DNA of 64,000 bases from an uncultured Clostridia bacterium. Its GTDB lineage: Bacteria > Bacillota > Clostridia > Peptostreptococcales > Anaerovoracaceae. A model generated the notes under the pieces. That model was not told where the DNA came from, ran no database searches, and saw only the letters and a list, made by a program, of their open reading frames with translations. Where the stretch lies: the NCBI GenBank assembly GCA_947302715.1, contig CAMYVY010000011.1:18578-82577 (forward strand). Reading direction: 5' to 3'. This document shows positions 28,005 to 36,512 of the stretch, piece after piece. Position 1 is the stretch's first letter. Each line of letters starts with the position of its first letter. The translations under genes and the position numbers were made by a program.

Positions 28005-29207
28005 TTAGCGGATGTTCGCCGCATACCAACTTAACATGAGCGTTGTAACTTGATCGTAACTTCTGACGCCTGCCTCCAAACCGTTGTAAATGAGGTAGGC
28101 GTCATTTATTTGCGTTTGCACCTCTGACGCCTTTGTTTCATATTTATCCCAGAACGCATTGTTGTCTTCGAGCTCTCTGATTGCATCCTTGGGTAATGTC
28201 TTTCTGATTCTGGAGAATTCATCGGGATTGACCCTGCTTAATTCGTTTCCGGCGAAGACCCAAGCCATCATATGTGCGCTTCGGTTAAACGCATGGTGAT
28301 ATGAATTTATGCAAGCAAGCCAACCGATAAAATTCGCCTCACCCTCGTCCATATATCCCTTTAAATGGGAAAGCTCATGGCAGGCGGTGAATGGAATATT
28401 GTATGGCGTCATTTCTCGGTTGTAGTTCGCTTCTATCATGAACGGCGAATAGATTCCGGTGACGCCCATATTTGAAAAGATTCTGGAGTTGAAGATTGGC
28501 TTTGGACGTGGGTAGAATCCGGCAAGGGATGGGTACGTTTCTCCGAGATTTTTCATTGCGTCGATTGCGACAGTCGCAAGCGCGTCTCCGGTTGGGTAAT
28601 ATGCTTCCTGATTTAAAAATCCGTCTCCATCAAAATATCCGTAGCTGAAGGTTGAGATATTGCTGGATGCGGTATCGTCTGAAATCGCCGGAGCCGTCGC
28701 CGCATGAATGGAGGATTTGTTAATTTCTTTTGCGGTGTATTCGCAGAAATCGATTAACAGTTCCTCGTCGGCCTGGACGATAGGTATTTTTTCTGCAACC
28801 GTAAAATTGATATTATAGTAATTGACTCCGCAATTCGCCGCATAAAGAAATGCAAGAACTGACGCAAGCAAAATGACTCTCTTGAACAAACCGAATATGC
28901 GTCGCTTTTTTGAAATTGCAATTATAATTATATCTAAAATCAAAATCACCGGTATGGAATATAGAAGAGCTTCCGAAAGCGAAAAGGGGAATATTCCTGC
29001 GAATCTTCCAAGCAGGTTTTGCCAAGCCGGATAGACGTTTTTGCTGTAAAAAGGGGCAAACCAAAGAAGTGCCCTGCGGACGTACATAAGTATAGCGGCC
29101 AGCGCAAGAAGAATCACGGATAGGATAAGCCAGCCAAATCTATGCTTTGTTTCATTTGCAGCACCGGTATTTGCAGTATCTAAATTGTTCTTTTCAAATT
29201 CAGCCAT
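28005..29207 (-). CDS. DUF3810-type membrane protein with HExxH-like motif
   Basis: Three hydrophobic helices lie in the N-terminal third (about residues 25-45, 75-100 and 108-125), followed by a long extracytoplasmic region. ACHELSHLKGYMDEGEANFIG contains an H-E-x-x-H motif and a downstream Glu, the layout of a zinc metallopeptidase, and is characteristic of the DUF3810 family. Peptidase activity is inferred from this motif only. It is divergent from pta and convergent with the second reductase. Confidence 0.8.
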   Translation of the reverse strand: MAEFEKNNLDTANTGAANETKHRFGWLILSVILLALAAILMYVRRALLWFAPFYSKNVYPAWQNLLGRFAGIFPFSLSEALLYSIPVILILDIIIIAISKKRRIFGLFKRVILLASVLAFLYAANCGVNYYNINFTVAEKIPIVQADEELLIDFCEYTAKEINKSSIHAATAPAISDDTASSNISTFSYGYFDGDGFLNQEAYYPTGDALATVAIDAMKNLGETYPSLAGFYPRPKPIFNSRIFSNMGVTGIYSPFMIEANYNREMTPYNIPFTACHELSHLKGYMDEGEANFIGWLACINSYHHAFNRSAHMMAWVFAGNELSRVNPDEFSRIRKTLPKDAIRELEDNNAFWDKYETKASEVQTQINDAYLIYNGLEAGVRSYDQVTTLMLSWYAANIR

Positions 29208-29327
29208 AAATTCATTATAACATATAATGTATTGCTATTTGTGCAAGAGAAGCTTTTGTGATAAAATCAATGTTACGAATTGTTTTAGATTAGATAATTT
29301 TAGAGATAAAGGATGGAGGTAAGAAAA

Positions 29328-30332
29328 TTGTCTATTTTTGATAAGCTGACAGCCAAGCTAAAGGCTGACCCGAAAACTATAGTTCTTCCCGACGGACCGG
29401 ATCCAAGAGTAATGGATGCCGCTGAGAAACTCAGTAAAGAAGGTGTACTCGGAGTAATCCTTGTTGGAACAGAAGAAGATTTTGCAGCAGCATCGAAGGA
29501 AGGCGGATACGACCTCTCCAAGTGCACGATTATCAATCCTGAATCATATGACGGCATGGATGAAATGGTCAAGGAATTCGTTGAAATCCGTAAGGGCAAG
29601 GTCTCCGAAGAGGATGCGAGGAACATGCTTCTTGCAGGAAACTATTTTGGAACAATGCTCGTAAAGATGGGTAAGGCCGACTGCCTGCTCGGTGGTGCAA
29701 CCTACTCCACCGCGGACACAGTTCGTCCTGCACTTCAACTGATTAAGACAAAACCGGGTGCACATCTTGTTAGCTCCAGCTTTATCTTGATTCGTGGCGA
29801 CGAGAGACTCGCAATGGGTGACTGCGCCATCAACATCGATTATCAGGATGACGTCGACAAGGACGGCAATGTTACATATACAGCTGCAGAAAAGCTTGCA
29901 GAGGTTGTTGTTGAGACAGCGAATACCGCAAAGATTTTCGAAATCGATCCGAAGGTTGCAGTTCTCAGCTTCTCGACAAAGGGCTCAGGAAAGGGCGCAA
30001 CGGTTCAGCTCTCTCATGATGCAACAATCAAGGCACAGGAAATGGCACCGGACCTCGCAATCGATGGCGAACTTCAATTCGACGCTGCGGTATCTCCGGA
30101 AGTTGCAAAGACGAAATGCCAAGGCTCACCTGTTGCAGGTCAGGCCAATGTATTTATCTTCCCATGTATTGAGGCGGGTAACATCGGATATAAAATAGCC
30201 CAGAGACTTGGTGGCTTTGCTGCATATGGTCCGATTCTTCAGGGCTTGAATGCTCCGATTAACGACCTTTCCAGAGGCTGCGACGCCGATGAAATCTATA
30301 AGATGGCTATCATAACAGCTGCATTTGCATAA
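29328..30332 (+). CDS. pta: Phosphate acetyltransferase
   Basis: Interconverts acetyl-CoA and acetyl phosphate. Sequence shows the PTA family pattern, including IVLPDG-DPRVMDAAEKL near the start, LLGGATYSTADTVRPALQ, and FSTKGSGKGATVQ, and GELQFDAAVSPEVAK. Length (334 aa) is that of the short, single-domain Pta. I choose the TTG at 29328 because GGAGG ends 8 bases before it, whereas the ATG at 29313 lies on top of that ribosome site. ackA, its usual partner, is not in this window. Confidence 0.92.
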   Translation: MSIFDKLTAKLKADPKTIVLPDGPDPRVMDAAEKLSKEGVLGVILVGTEEDFAAASKEGGYDLSKCTIINPESYDGMDEMVKEFVEIRKGKVSEEDARNMLLAGNYFGTMLVKMGKADCLLGGATYSTADTVRPALQLIKTKPGAHLVSSSFILIRGDERLAMGDCAINIDYQDDVDKDGNVTYTAAEKLAEVVVETANTAKIFEIDPKVAVLSFSTKGSGKGATVQLSHDATIKAQEMAPDLAIDGELQFDAAVSPEVAKTKCQGSPVAGQANVFIFPCIEAGNIGYKIAQRLGGFAAYGPILQGLNAPINDLSRGCDADEIYKMAIITAAFA

Positions 30333-30400
30333 ATGGAACGTAAATTGAATTAGTTATTGTTTAAGAATAAATGTCAAAGTTATTGTAAGGAGTGATTATT

Positions 30401-31807
30401 ATGCGAGATTTAGAACTTAGAGCGCTGCATAGGCAGACTGCGGATTATGCGGACAAGGTTGTTACCGTGAATGGATGGGTAAGGACCAACCGCAATAATA
30501 ATCACTTTGGATTTATCGAATTGAACGACGGAAGTTTCTTCAAGCCGGTTCAGGTTGTTTATGAGGCGGACAGTCTTGCAAACTATTCCGAAATTGCCAA
30601 GGTCAATGTCTCTGCAGCGCTTAGTGTAACAGGTACAGTTGTCCTGACTCCGGAAGCAAAGCAGCCGTTTGAGATCAAGGCGAGCGAGATTACTCTTCTT
30701 GCTGATACTGATCCGGATTATCCGCTTCAAAAGAAGCGTCACTCTATGGAATTTCTTAGGGAAATTGCGCACTTAAGACCGAGGAGCAATACGTTTTCTG
30801 CAGTATTCAGAGTGAGGTCGCTGGTTGCTTATGCAATCCATAAGTTCTTCCAGGAGAGAGACTTCGTTTACGTACATACCCCAATCATCACGGGAAGTGA
30901 TGCAGAGGGTGCGGGCGAGATGTTCCAGGTTACAACTCTTGATCTTGACAATTTGCCGAGAGTTGAGGAGGGAGATAAGGCCGGAAGCATCGACTACGAT
31001 CAGGACTTCTTCGGAAAGAAGACGAGCTTAACGGTGAGCGGACAGCTGGAGGGCGAGGCCTTTGCTCTTGCTTTTAGAAACATCTACACCTTTGGTCCTA
31101 CGTTTAGAGCCGAAAATTCCAATACCTCCAGACACGCAAGCGAATTCTGGATGATAGAGCCGGAAATGGCCTTTGCAGATTTGGAATACAATATGGAAGT
31201 TGCGGAGGAGATGGTTAAGTACATCATCAACTTTGTTCTGGAAAGAGCTCCGGAGGAGATGTCGTTCTTTAATAGCTTCGTAGATAAAGAACTTCTAAGT
31301 CGCTTGGATAATATCGTAAACAGCGACTTCGGAAGAGTAACCTATACGGAAGCTGTTGAGATTTTAAAGAAGTCAGGCAAGGAGTTCCAATACCCCGTAG
31401 AGTGGGGCATTGATCTCCAAACAGAGCACGAAAGGTACCTGACTGAAGAAGTATATAAGAAGCCGATTTTTGTAACAGACTATCCCAAGGATATCAAAGC
31501 TTTCTACATGCGCGTGAATGACGACAACAAAACCGTCGCCGCATGTGATTTGCTGGTCCCCGGGGTTGGCGAAATCATCGGAGGGAGCCAAAGAGAGGAA
31601 CGTCTTGATGTGCTCACCGCTCGCATGGATGAACTTGGACTGGATGCCGCGGATTACGATTGGTATCTGGATCTTAGAAAATATGGTGGTGTCAAGCATG
31701 CCGGCTATGGCCTCGGATTTGAGCGCATGATAATGTACCTCACCGGAATGAGCAACATTCGTGACGTACTGCCGTTCCCACGTACACCGGGAACTGCGGA
31801 GTTTTAA
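30401..31807 (+). CDS. asnS: Asparaginyl-tRNA synthetase
   Basis: Class IIb aminoacyl-tRNA synthetase with an N-terminal OB-fold anticodon-binding domain ([22 protein letters not shown]) and a C-terminal catalytic core. Motif 2 region is [21 protein letters not shown] and motif 3 is [15 protein letters not shown]; the shortened forms here locate them near residues 230 and 440. FQVTTLDL is the Asn-type motif. The ATG at 30401 lies 8 bases after AAGGAG. The 68-base gap upstream is too short for a T-box. Confidence 0.94.
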   Translation: MRDLELRALHRQTADYADKVVTVNGWVRTNRNNNHFGFIELNDGSFFKPVQVVYEADSLANYSEIAKVNVSAALSVTGTVVLTPEAKQPFEIKASEITLLADTDPDYPLQKKRHSMEFLREIAHLRPRSNTFSAVFRVRSLVAYAIHKFFQERDFVYVHTPIITGSDAEGAGEMFQVTTLDLDNLPRVEEGDKAGSIDYDQDFFGKKTSLTVSGQLEGEAFALAFRNIYTFGPTFRAENSNTSRHASEFWMIEPEMAFADLEYNMEVAEEMVKYIINFVLERAPEEMSFFNSFVDKELLSRLDNIVNSDFGRVTYTEAVEILKKSGKEFQYPVEWGIDLQTEHERYLTEEVYKKPIFVTDYPKDIKAFYMRVNDDNKTVAACDLLVPGVGEIIGGSQREERLDVLTARMDELGLDAADYDWYLDLRKYGGVKHAGYGLGFERMIMYLTGMSNIRDVLPFPRTPGTAEF

Positions 31808-31835
31808 ACGTAGTTTTAATTGAAAGGAGAAAAAA

Positions 31836-33056
31836 ATGGGCCTAATTAAAGCAGCGGTAGAATCCGTTACAGGAGTATTGGCAGATCAATGGAAAGAGTA
31901 TATCTATTGTGATTCCATGCCCAGTGATGTACTTGTCGTAAAAGGTCACAAGCGCACCAAGGGTGGAAACAAGGGCGATGACAACATCATCACCAACGGT
32001 TCCGGAATAGCCGTTGCTGATGGTCAGTGCATGATGATTGTCGAGGATGGAAAGATTGTGGAAGTTTGTGCTGAACCGGGTAACTTCACCTACGATACAT
32101 CCACGGAGCCGAGCATATTTACAGGCACCTTGGATGATGCGATCCAGACAACATTTAAGCTCATTGGAAAGCGTTTCTCCTATGGTGGGGATACGGGTCA
32201 TGACCAGAGAGTTTATTATTTCAACACCAAGGAACTCATGGATAATAAATTTGGAACTCCGAATCCAATCCCATTCAGAGTAGTCGATCAAAAGATCAAT
32301 CTTGATACCGAAGTCGATTTAAGGTGCTCCGGAGTTTATTCATACAGAATCTCAGATCCGCTTCTGTTCTATACAAATGTATGCGGAAACGTGGCCGATG
32401 AATTCACAAAGGACCAGATAGAAACTCAGATGAAAACTGAGTTCGTAAATGCGATGGCACCTGCTCTTGGAAAAATAGCTGCGCTGGGGGTTAGACCAAG
32501 TGAGCTTGCCGCTCATTATGATGATATAACAAAGGCGATGAATGAGCAGCTTAACCAGAAGTGGAACCAGGATAGAGGTCTAAGCCTTGTATCTATTGCA
32601 CTTAATCCAATCACCTTGTCAGCGGAGGATTCCGAGAGAATCAAGGCTGCGCAGACTGCTGCAGTATACAGTGACCCTGCAATGGGCGCAGGCGTGACAG
32701 TCCAGGCTCAGGCCGAGGCGATGAAGGACGCAGCTAATAATTCTGCAGGCGCGATGACCGGATTCATGGGAATGGGTATGGCTATGAATGCTGGAGGCGG
32801 TGCAGCGAATATGTATGCGCAGGCACAGAACCAGGGCCAGCCTCAAGTACAGCCGACCATGGATGTTCCTGCAGGAACCAATGCACTTGCATGGACCTGC
32901 GCAAAATGTGGAACTTCAAACACCGGAAACTTCTGCACGGAATGCGGCTCGCCAAAGGCGGTAATTGCACCATGCAGCAAGTGCGGATACACACCTGAGG
33001 ATGCGAGCAAGCTTCCTAAATTCTGCCCGATGTGTGGAACCAAGTACGGCGAATAA
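31836..33056 (+). CDS. SPFH-domain protein with zinc ribbons (YdjI-like)
   Basis: N-terminal two thirds is an SPFH/virion-core-like domain (KAAVESVTGVLADQWKEYIYCD at the start, NPIPFRVVDQ, VDLRCSGVYSYRI). A glycine/methionine-rich stretch follows (GAMTGFMGMGMAMNAGGG). The C-terminus has two zinc ribbons: CAKCGTSNTGNFCTECG and CSKCGYTPEDASKLPKFCPMCG. This matches B. subtilis YdjI, a membrane-stress scaffold. The next two genes resemble YdjG and YdjH, so the trio is likely a functional complex; there is no PspA homologue here. Confidence 0.85.
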   Translation: MGLIKAAVESVTGVLADQWKEYIYCDSMPSDVLVVKGHKRTKGGNKGDDNIITNGSGIAVADGQCMMIVEDGKIVEVCAEPGNFTYDTSTEPSIFTGTLDDAIQTTFKLIGKRFSYGGDTGHDQRVYYFNTKELMDNKFGTPNPIPFRVVDQKINLDTEVDLRCSGVYSYRISDPLLFYTNVCGNVADEFTKDQIETQMKTEFVNAMAPALGKIAALGVRPSELAAHYDDITKAMNEQLNQKWNQDRGLSLVSIALNPITLSAEDSERIKAAQTAAVYSDPAMGAGVTVQAQAEAMKDAANNSAGAMTGFMGMGMAMNAGGGAANMYAQAQNQGQPQVQPTMDVPAGTNALAWTCAKCGTSNTGNFCTECGSPKAVIAPCSKCGYTPEDASKLPKFCPMCGTKYGE

Positions 33057-33068
33057 TTATGCTATTAA

Positions 33069-33104
33069 GGGACGGTTCCTTGATGGAACCGTCCCTGCTT
33101 GTTT
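33069..33104. terminator. Perfect 11-bp GGGACGGTTCC hairpin
   Basis: GGGACGGTTCC, loop TTGAT, GGAACCGTCCC, then TGCTTGTTTT. It can act as a terminator or attenuator between the SPFH gene and the zinc-ribbon gene. The same GGGACGGT word forms another hairpin at 36458-36483, so it may belong to a dispersed palindrome family. Confidence 0.65.
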
Positions 33105-33145
33105 TGACGGTTTGATATTTTGTTCGTATAAAAGGAGGTTGCGAG

Positions 33146-34234
33146 TTGAGCGCACTTCAACAATTTAAATGTCCCTGTTGTGGGGGCGCTATAGAATGGA
33201 ATGCGACGTCCCAAAGCCTGAAATGTCCCTTCTGCGATACGGAGTTTGAAATAGAAACGCTGCAGGGATACCAGGAGGATTTGAGTCAGGATAATGTTGA
33301 CGACATGACCTGGAATCCTGAGCCGGGCGACGAATGGTCGCAGGAAGAAGCCCAGGGCATCCAGTCCTTTGTTTGTGAATCCTGCGGCGGAGAAATCCTT
33401 GGGGACAAAAACATGGCCGCGTCGTCATGCCCATACTGCGGAAACCCGGTTGTGGTGCCCTCTCAATTCAAGGGCGACCTGAGGCCGGACTTCGTTATTC
33501 CATTTAAAAAGACTAAAGAGGATGCAAAGGCTGCTTATAGAGAGCATCTGGAAGGAAAGAAGTTTCTCCCCAAGGTCTTTAAGGACGAAAACCATATCGA
33601 TGAGATCAAAGGTATTTACGTACCTTTCTGGCTGTTCGATGCCAAGGCGGAAGCCCATTCCAGATACAAGGGTACCACTACCCGCGTTTGGACGGACAGC
33701 AAGTATCAGTATACAGAGACCAGCTATTACTCGATATCGAGGGGAGGATATCTGGACTTTGATCATGTTGCAATAGACGGTTCATCCAGAATGGCGGATG
33801 ACTTGATGGAGTCAATCGAAGCATTTGACTTTTCCGATGCGGTTGATTTTAACACTGCATATTTAGCCGGATATTTAGCCGACAGATATGACGTGACCGC
33901 CGAAGAGAGCATCGACAGAGCGAACAACAGAATTCGCACGACGACTGAGGATGAATTCATGAAGACTGTCACGGGTTACGATACCGTAATTCCGGAGTCG
34001 TCGAGCGTCAGGCTTAGAGATGCCAGAGCGGATTATGCACTCTATCCTGTTTGGCTTCTAAATACGACCTGGCAGGGTGAGAGGTTTACCTTCGCGATGA
34101 ACGGCCAGACGGGGAAGTTTGTCGGAGACCTGCCGGTCGATAATGGTGCATATACCAGATCCATTATATTAACTGCGCTTGGAACGGCGGCTGCGGTCTT
34201 TGCGGGACTGAGCGCTTTGTGGTTCATGGGTTAG
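33146..34234 (+). CDS. Zinc-ribbon membrane protein (YdjG-like)
   Basis: Begins with two zinc ribbons: CPCCGGAIEW...CPFCDTEFE (residues about 10-32) and CESCGGEILG...CPYCGNPVVVP (about 75-96). A central beta-rich domain (PFKKTKEDAKAAY, YVPFWLFDAKAEAHSRY) follows, and a single membrane helix ends the protein (about 335-360). TTG start at 33146 after AAAGGAGGTTGCGAG. Resembles TFIIB-type zinc-ribbon protein YdjG. Thirteen bases separate it from the TPM-domain gene. Confidence 0.83.
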   Translation: MSALQQFKCPCCGGAIEWNATSQSLKCPFCDTEFEIETLQGYQEDLSQDNVDDMTWNPEPGDEWSQEEAQGIQSFVCESCGGEILGDKNMAASSCPYCGNPVVVPSQFKGDLRPDFVIPFKKTKEDAKAAYREHLEGKKFLPKVFKDENHIDEIKGIYVPFWLFDAKAEAHSRYKGTTTRVWTDSKYQYTETSYYSISRGGYLDFDHVAIDGSSRMADDLMESIEAFDFSDAVDFNTAYLAGYLADRYDVTAEESIDRANNRIRTTTEDEFMKTVTGYDTVIPESSSVRLRDARADYALYPVWLLNTTWQGERFTFAMNGQTGKFVGDLPVDNGAYTRSIILTALGTAAAVFAGLSALWFMG

Positions 34235-34246
34235 GGGGTGGAATAT

Positions 34247-35383
34247 ATGAGTGATAAACAAAGAAGAAACCCCATTAATAAACCTATGCGCGAGAGGTCC
34301 CTGGGCGTCAGAATTCTCGCAATCGTAATCGTTATTCTGCTTACTGTGTCCATGCTTGTTACGTTCCTTCCGTCATTTGTATTTGCTGATTCGGGAGCTT
34401 CATCTGAGGAATGGAATCCTGCTACCAGGCGAGGCGGAGACACCTGGAATGAACAAGGTTCAGATTCAAAGGGTTCGGCAAACGATAAGGCGGGCATTGA
34501 AGCGTCAATAGCTAAGCTCTTTGATGTAATAAACGTTGATGAACCAACAAGAGATTCGTCCGGTAGGGATCCGCTGGTTGTTGATGCTGCTGATATTTTG
34601 ACGGATGAAGAGGAGGAGGAACTGACCGCAGGATTAGAAGCGTTTAGGGCCGAACAAGACTTTGATATCGTGGTTCTCACGGTGTATTCGTTGGAGGGCT
34701 ACGATGTCGTGGATTATGCGGACATGTTCTACGATAACAATGAATACGGCGGAGGAGACGAGCATGACGGTGCGCTTATTATAGTGAGCATGGAGTACAG
34801 GGATTGGACCATGATAACATCCGGCTATGGAATTACAGCCATTACGGATTATAGCCTCGACCAAATAGAAGAGGTTGTTTTACCGGAACTGAGCGAAGGT
34901 AACTATCTCCAAGCCTTCGAAAACTTTGCTGATGAATGTGCCTACCGAGTTAGGGAGGCAAGAAAAGGAAATATAATCGATGAGTGGATAGAGGATGAAC
35001 CGAGTGGCGCGGAGAATGCTTCGAATTCCAATGCTCCAGTCATAGTAAACGGCTCCGAAAACTCCGGTGGGCGCGGCGAATATCCGCTTGCAATGAACGC
35101 GGGTGCTGCCGGATTCTTGGGCGTCATAGTCTCCTTGTTCAGAAACATGAGGCTAAAATCAAAGATGAAAACCGTCAGGTACAAGTCACAGGCAAGGGAC
35201 TATATCAGACAGGGAAGCATGGAGGTTACGGAGAGCAGGGATAGATACCTGTATAGAACTCTTAATCGCATTCCTATCGCGCGTGACGACGATGAACCCA
35301 AGGGCGGTCACTTTGGTGGAAGCACCATCCACATGTCACCGGGAGGCAACTTCCACGGAGGCGGCAAGCCGGGCAAGTTCTAG
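34247..35383 (+). CDS. TPM-domain membrane protein (YdjH-like)
   Basis: An N-terminal membrane helix (about residues 15-42) is followed by a low-complexity linker and a TPM domain (about 105-235) with VVDAADILTDEEEEEL, FDIVVLTVYSLEG, and GALIIVSMEYRDW. A second hydrophobic segment near 290 and a Gly/His-rich C-terminus (GGHFGGSTIHMSPGGNFHGGG) complete it. TPM domains occur in membrane-repair and photosystem-assembly proteins. The ATG at 34247 follows AGGGGGTGG. The gene ends before a bidirectional hairpin terminator. Confidence 0.85.
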   Translation: MSDKQRRNPINKPMRERSLGVRILAIVIVILLTVSMLVTFLPSFVFADSGASSEEWNPATRRGGDTWNEQGSDSKGSANDKAGIEASIAKLFDVINVDEPTRDSSGRDPLVVDAADILTDEEEEELTAGLEAFRAEQDFDIVVLTVYSLEGYDVVDYADMFYDNNEYGGGDEHDGALIIVSMEYRDWTMITSGYGITAITDYSLDQIEEVVLPELSEGNYLQAFENFADECAYRVREARKGNIIDEWIEDEPSGAENASNSNAPVIVNGSENSGGRGEYPLAMNAGAAGFLGVIVSLFRNMRLKSKMKTVRYKSQARDYIRQGSMEVTESRDRYLYRTLNRIPIARDDDEPKGGHFGGSTIHMSPGGNFHGGGKPGKF

Positions 35384-35401
35384 ATTAATTCTATATATTT
35401 C

Positions 35402-35429
35402 TAGACATCTGCCGTGAGTCAGCTGTCTA
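35402..35429. repeat. Imperfect hairpin after the YdjH-like gene
   Basis: TAGACATCTG and CAGCTGTCTA can pair around an 8-base loop (one A/C mismatch). No U-tract; could be an mRNA 3'-end structure in addition to the stronger terminator at 35468. Confidence 0.35.
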
Positions 35430-35467
35430 ATAGACGCACATCAGACAACCTTGATATATCAAATAAA

Positions 35468-35497
35468 AACAACCAGGTATTTGCCTGGTTGTTTCTC
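35468..35497. terminator. Bidirectional intrinsic terminator
   Basis: AACAACCAGG and CCTGGTTGTT pair perfectly around TATTTG. A T-run follows on the plus strand (GTTTCTC) and an A-rich run precedes it, giving U's on the minus transcript. It separates the convergent TPM and arsR genes. Confidence 0.8.
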
Positions 35498-35517
35498 TAT
35501 GTAAAGCATTAGTAATC

Positions 35518-35946
35518 CTATTTCGGGCATGTGATGTGCCCGATTTTTTCGATTGTATGGTGGAGCTCATCTGCCAGCTGATTCTTGGCGGCAGTATAAT
35601 ACATCTCCTTGCCCTCTCGGCGAGAAGAGATGAGTCCGCTGCTTTTTAGAAGCCGCAGATGGTGAGAAACCGCAGGGCTCGACATATCAACCATTGCAGC
35701 GATGTCCGCAACGCATTCCTCGCAGTGGCACAGAATCCAGAAGATCTGAAGACGTGTAGGGTCGCCGAGCTGCTTCATGGCATCCGCGACTGTCGTAATA
35801 TCTTCTCTTGGTGGAATATGTTCAAAAAAATCCTCGCTCAGATTGCTGTGGTCATGCGGCAGAGTGATTTTGGCGCGGTTCTTTATGCGGCCATTTTCAT
35901 GATCGTGGCCATGATCGTTATTCGTTACATGACTATGTCTATGCAT
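35518..35946 (-). CDS. ArsR/SmtB-family metal-responsive repressor with His-rich N-terminus
   Basis: The N-terminal ~35 residues are rich in His (MHRHSHVTNNDHGHDHENG and PHDH), a likely metal-binding tail. The winged-helix domain follows with LGDPTRLQIFWILCHCEECVADIA and the recognition helix SSPAVSHHLRLLKSSGLI; Cys residues in CHCEEC resemble the alpha3N/ELCVCDL site of ArsR/CadC sensors. The C-terminal DELHHTIEKIGH could provide the alpha5 metal site of SmtB/CzrA. I prefer the ATG at 35946, six bases after GGAGG, over the ATG at 35958 that overlaps it. Divergent from the metal ATPase locus, which it probably controls. Confidence 0.85.
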   Translation of the reverse strand: MHRHSHVTNNDHGHDHENGRIKNRAKITLPHDHSNLSEDFFEHIPPREDITTVADAMKQLGDPTRLQIFWILCHCEECVADIAAMVDMSSPAVSHHLRLLKSSGLISSRREGKEMYYTAAKNQLADELHHTIEKIGHITCPK

Positions 35947-36050
35947 ATCTTCCTCCATGATTCCTAAATTGCATATCCTTAAATATTTTATTAATTTTTA
36001 CGCTGACTCGTCAAGTCTAAAAATATATGAAATAATGCGGAAATATATGT

Positions 36051-36110
36051 TTGACATTTAAAGATAGAGGGGTATAATAGATTTAACGATTAAGTAATTG
36101 TTTAATCGTT
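36051..36110 (+). promoter_or_regulatory. Metal-locus promoter with overlapping ArsR-type operator
   Basis: TTGACA (36051-36056) and TATAAT (36073-36078) are spaced by 16 bases: a near-consensus promoter. Directly downstream, AACGATTAA (36085-36093) and TTAATCGTT (36102-36110) form a perfect inverted repeat with an 8-base centre, placed where a bound repressor would block initiation. The arrangement fits SmtB/CzrA-type operators. Confidence 0.75.
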
Positions 36111-36222
36111 TGAACGGTTTCATATCAGATTCAATTTGAGAAGCTGACAAGGATCAAGATCAATAGTTGCTATAGATATAAATCTTAAGCAATAGAAAAG
36201 CAATAGAAAATGAGGGACGCGT

Positions 36223-36441
36223 ATGAAAAAGAAATATAAAATTGATGTTGATTGCGCTAACTGCGCAAATAAAATGGAAGTCGCAACCAAGAATACCGAG
36301 GGCGTCAAAGATGCAGTTGTGAACTTCATGGCGCTAAAGATGGAAGTTGAATTTGAGGACGGTGCTGACCCCAAAGAGGTGATGCCCAGAGTTCTGGAGA
36401 ACTGTAAAAAGGTCGAGGACGATTGCGAGATATTTCTATAA
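36223..36441 (+). CDS. Small heavy-metal-associated (HMA) domain protein
   Basis: 72-residue CopZ-like ferredoxin-fold domain. The metal motif is CANCANK (residues 12-18); the fold continues with a VNFMALKMEVEF strand. Such proteins pass soft metals to P1B ATPases; here the downstream ATPase lacks its own N-terminal HMA domain, so this protein probably supplies it in trans. GAGGGACGCGT precedes the ATG. Confidence 0.88.
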   Translation: MKKKYKIDVDCANCANKMEVATKNTEGVKDAVVNFMALKMEVEFEDGADPKEVMPRVLENCKKVEDDCEIFL

Positions 36442-36457
36442 TTTTTTAGGAGAAGCA

Positions 36458-36483
36458 GGGACGGTATCCAAGAGGACCGTCCC
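36458..36483. terminator. GGGACGGT hairpin between HMA gene and P1B ATPase
   Basis: GGGACGGT and ACCGTCCC flank a 10-base loop, followed by TTGGTTGT. It may attenuate transcription into the ATPase gene; shares its stem word with the hairpin at 33069. Confidence 0.5.
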
Positions 36484-36512
36484 TTGGTTGTATAGTATTA
36501 AGAAGTTAAGGC

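Noticed and set aside
30333..30400. T-box leader before asnS
   Set aside because: Only 68 bases, with no T-box sequence or specifier stem.
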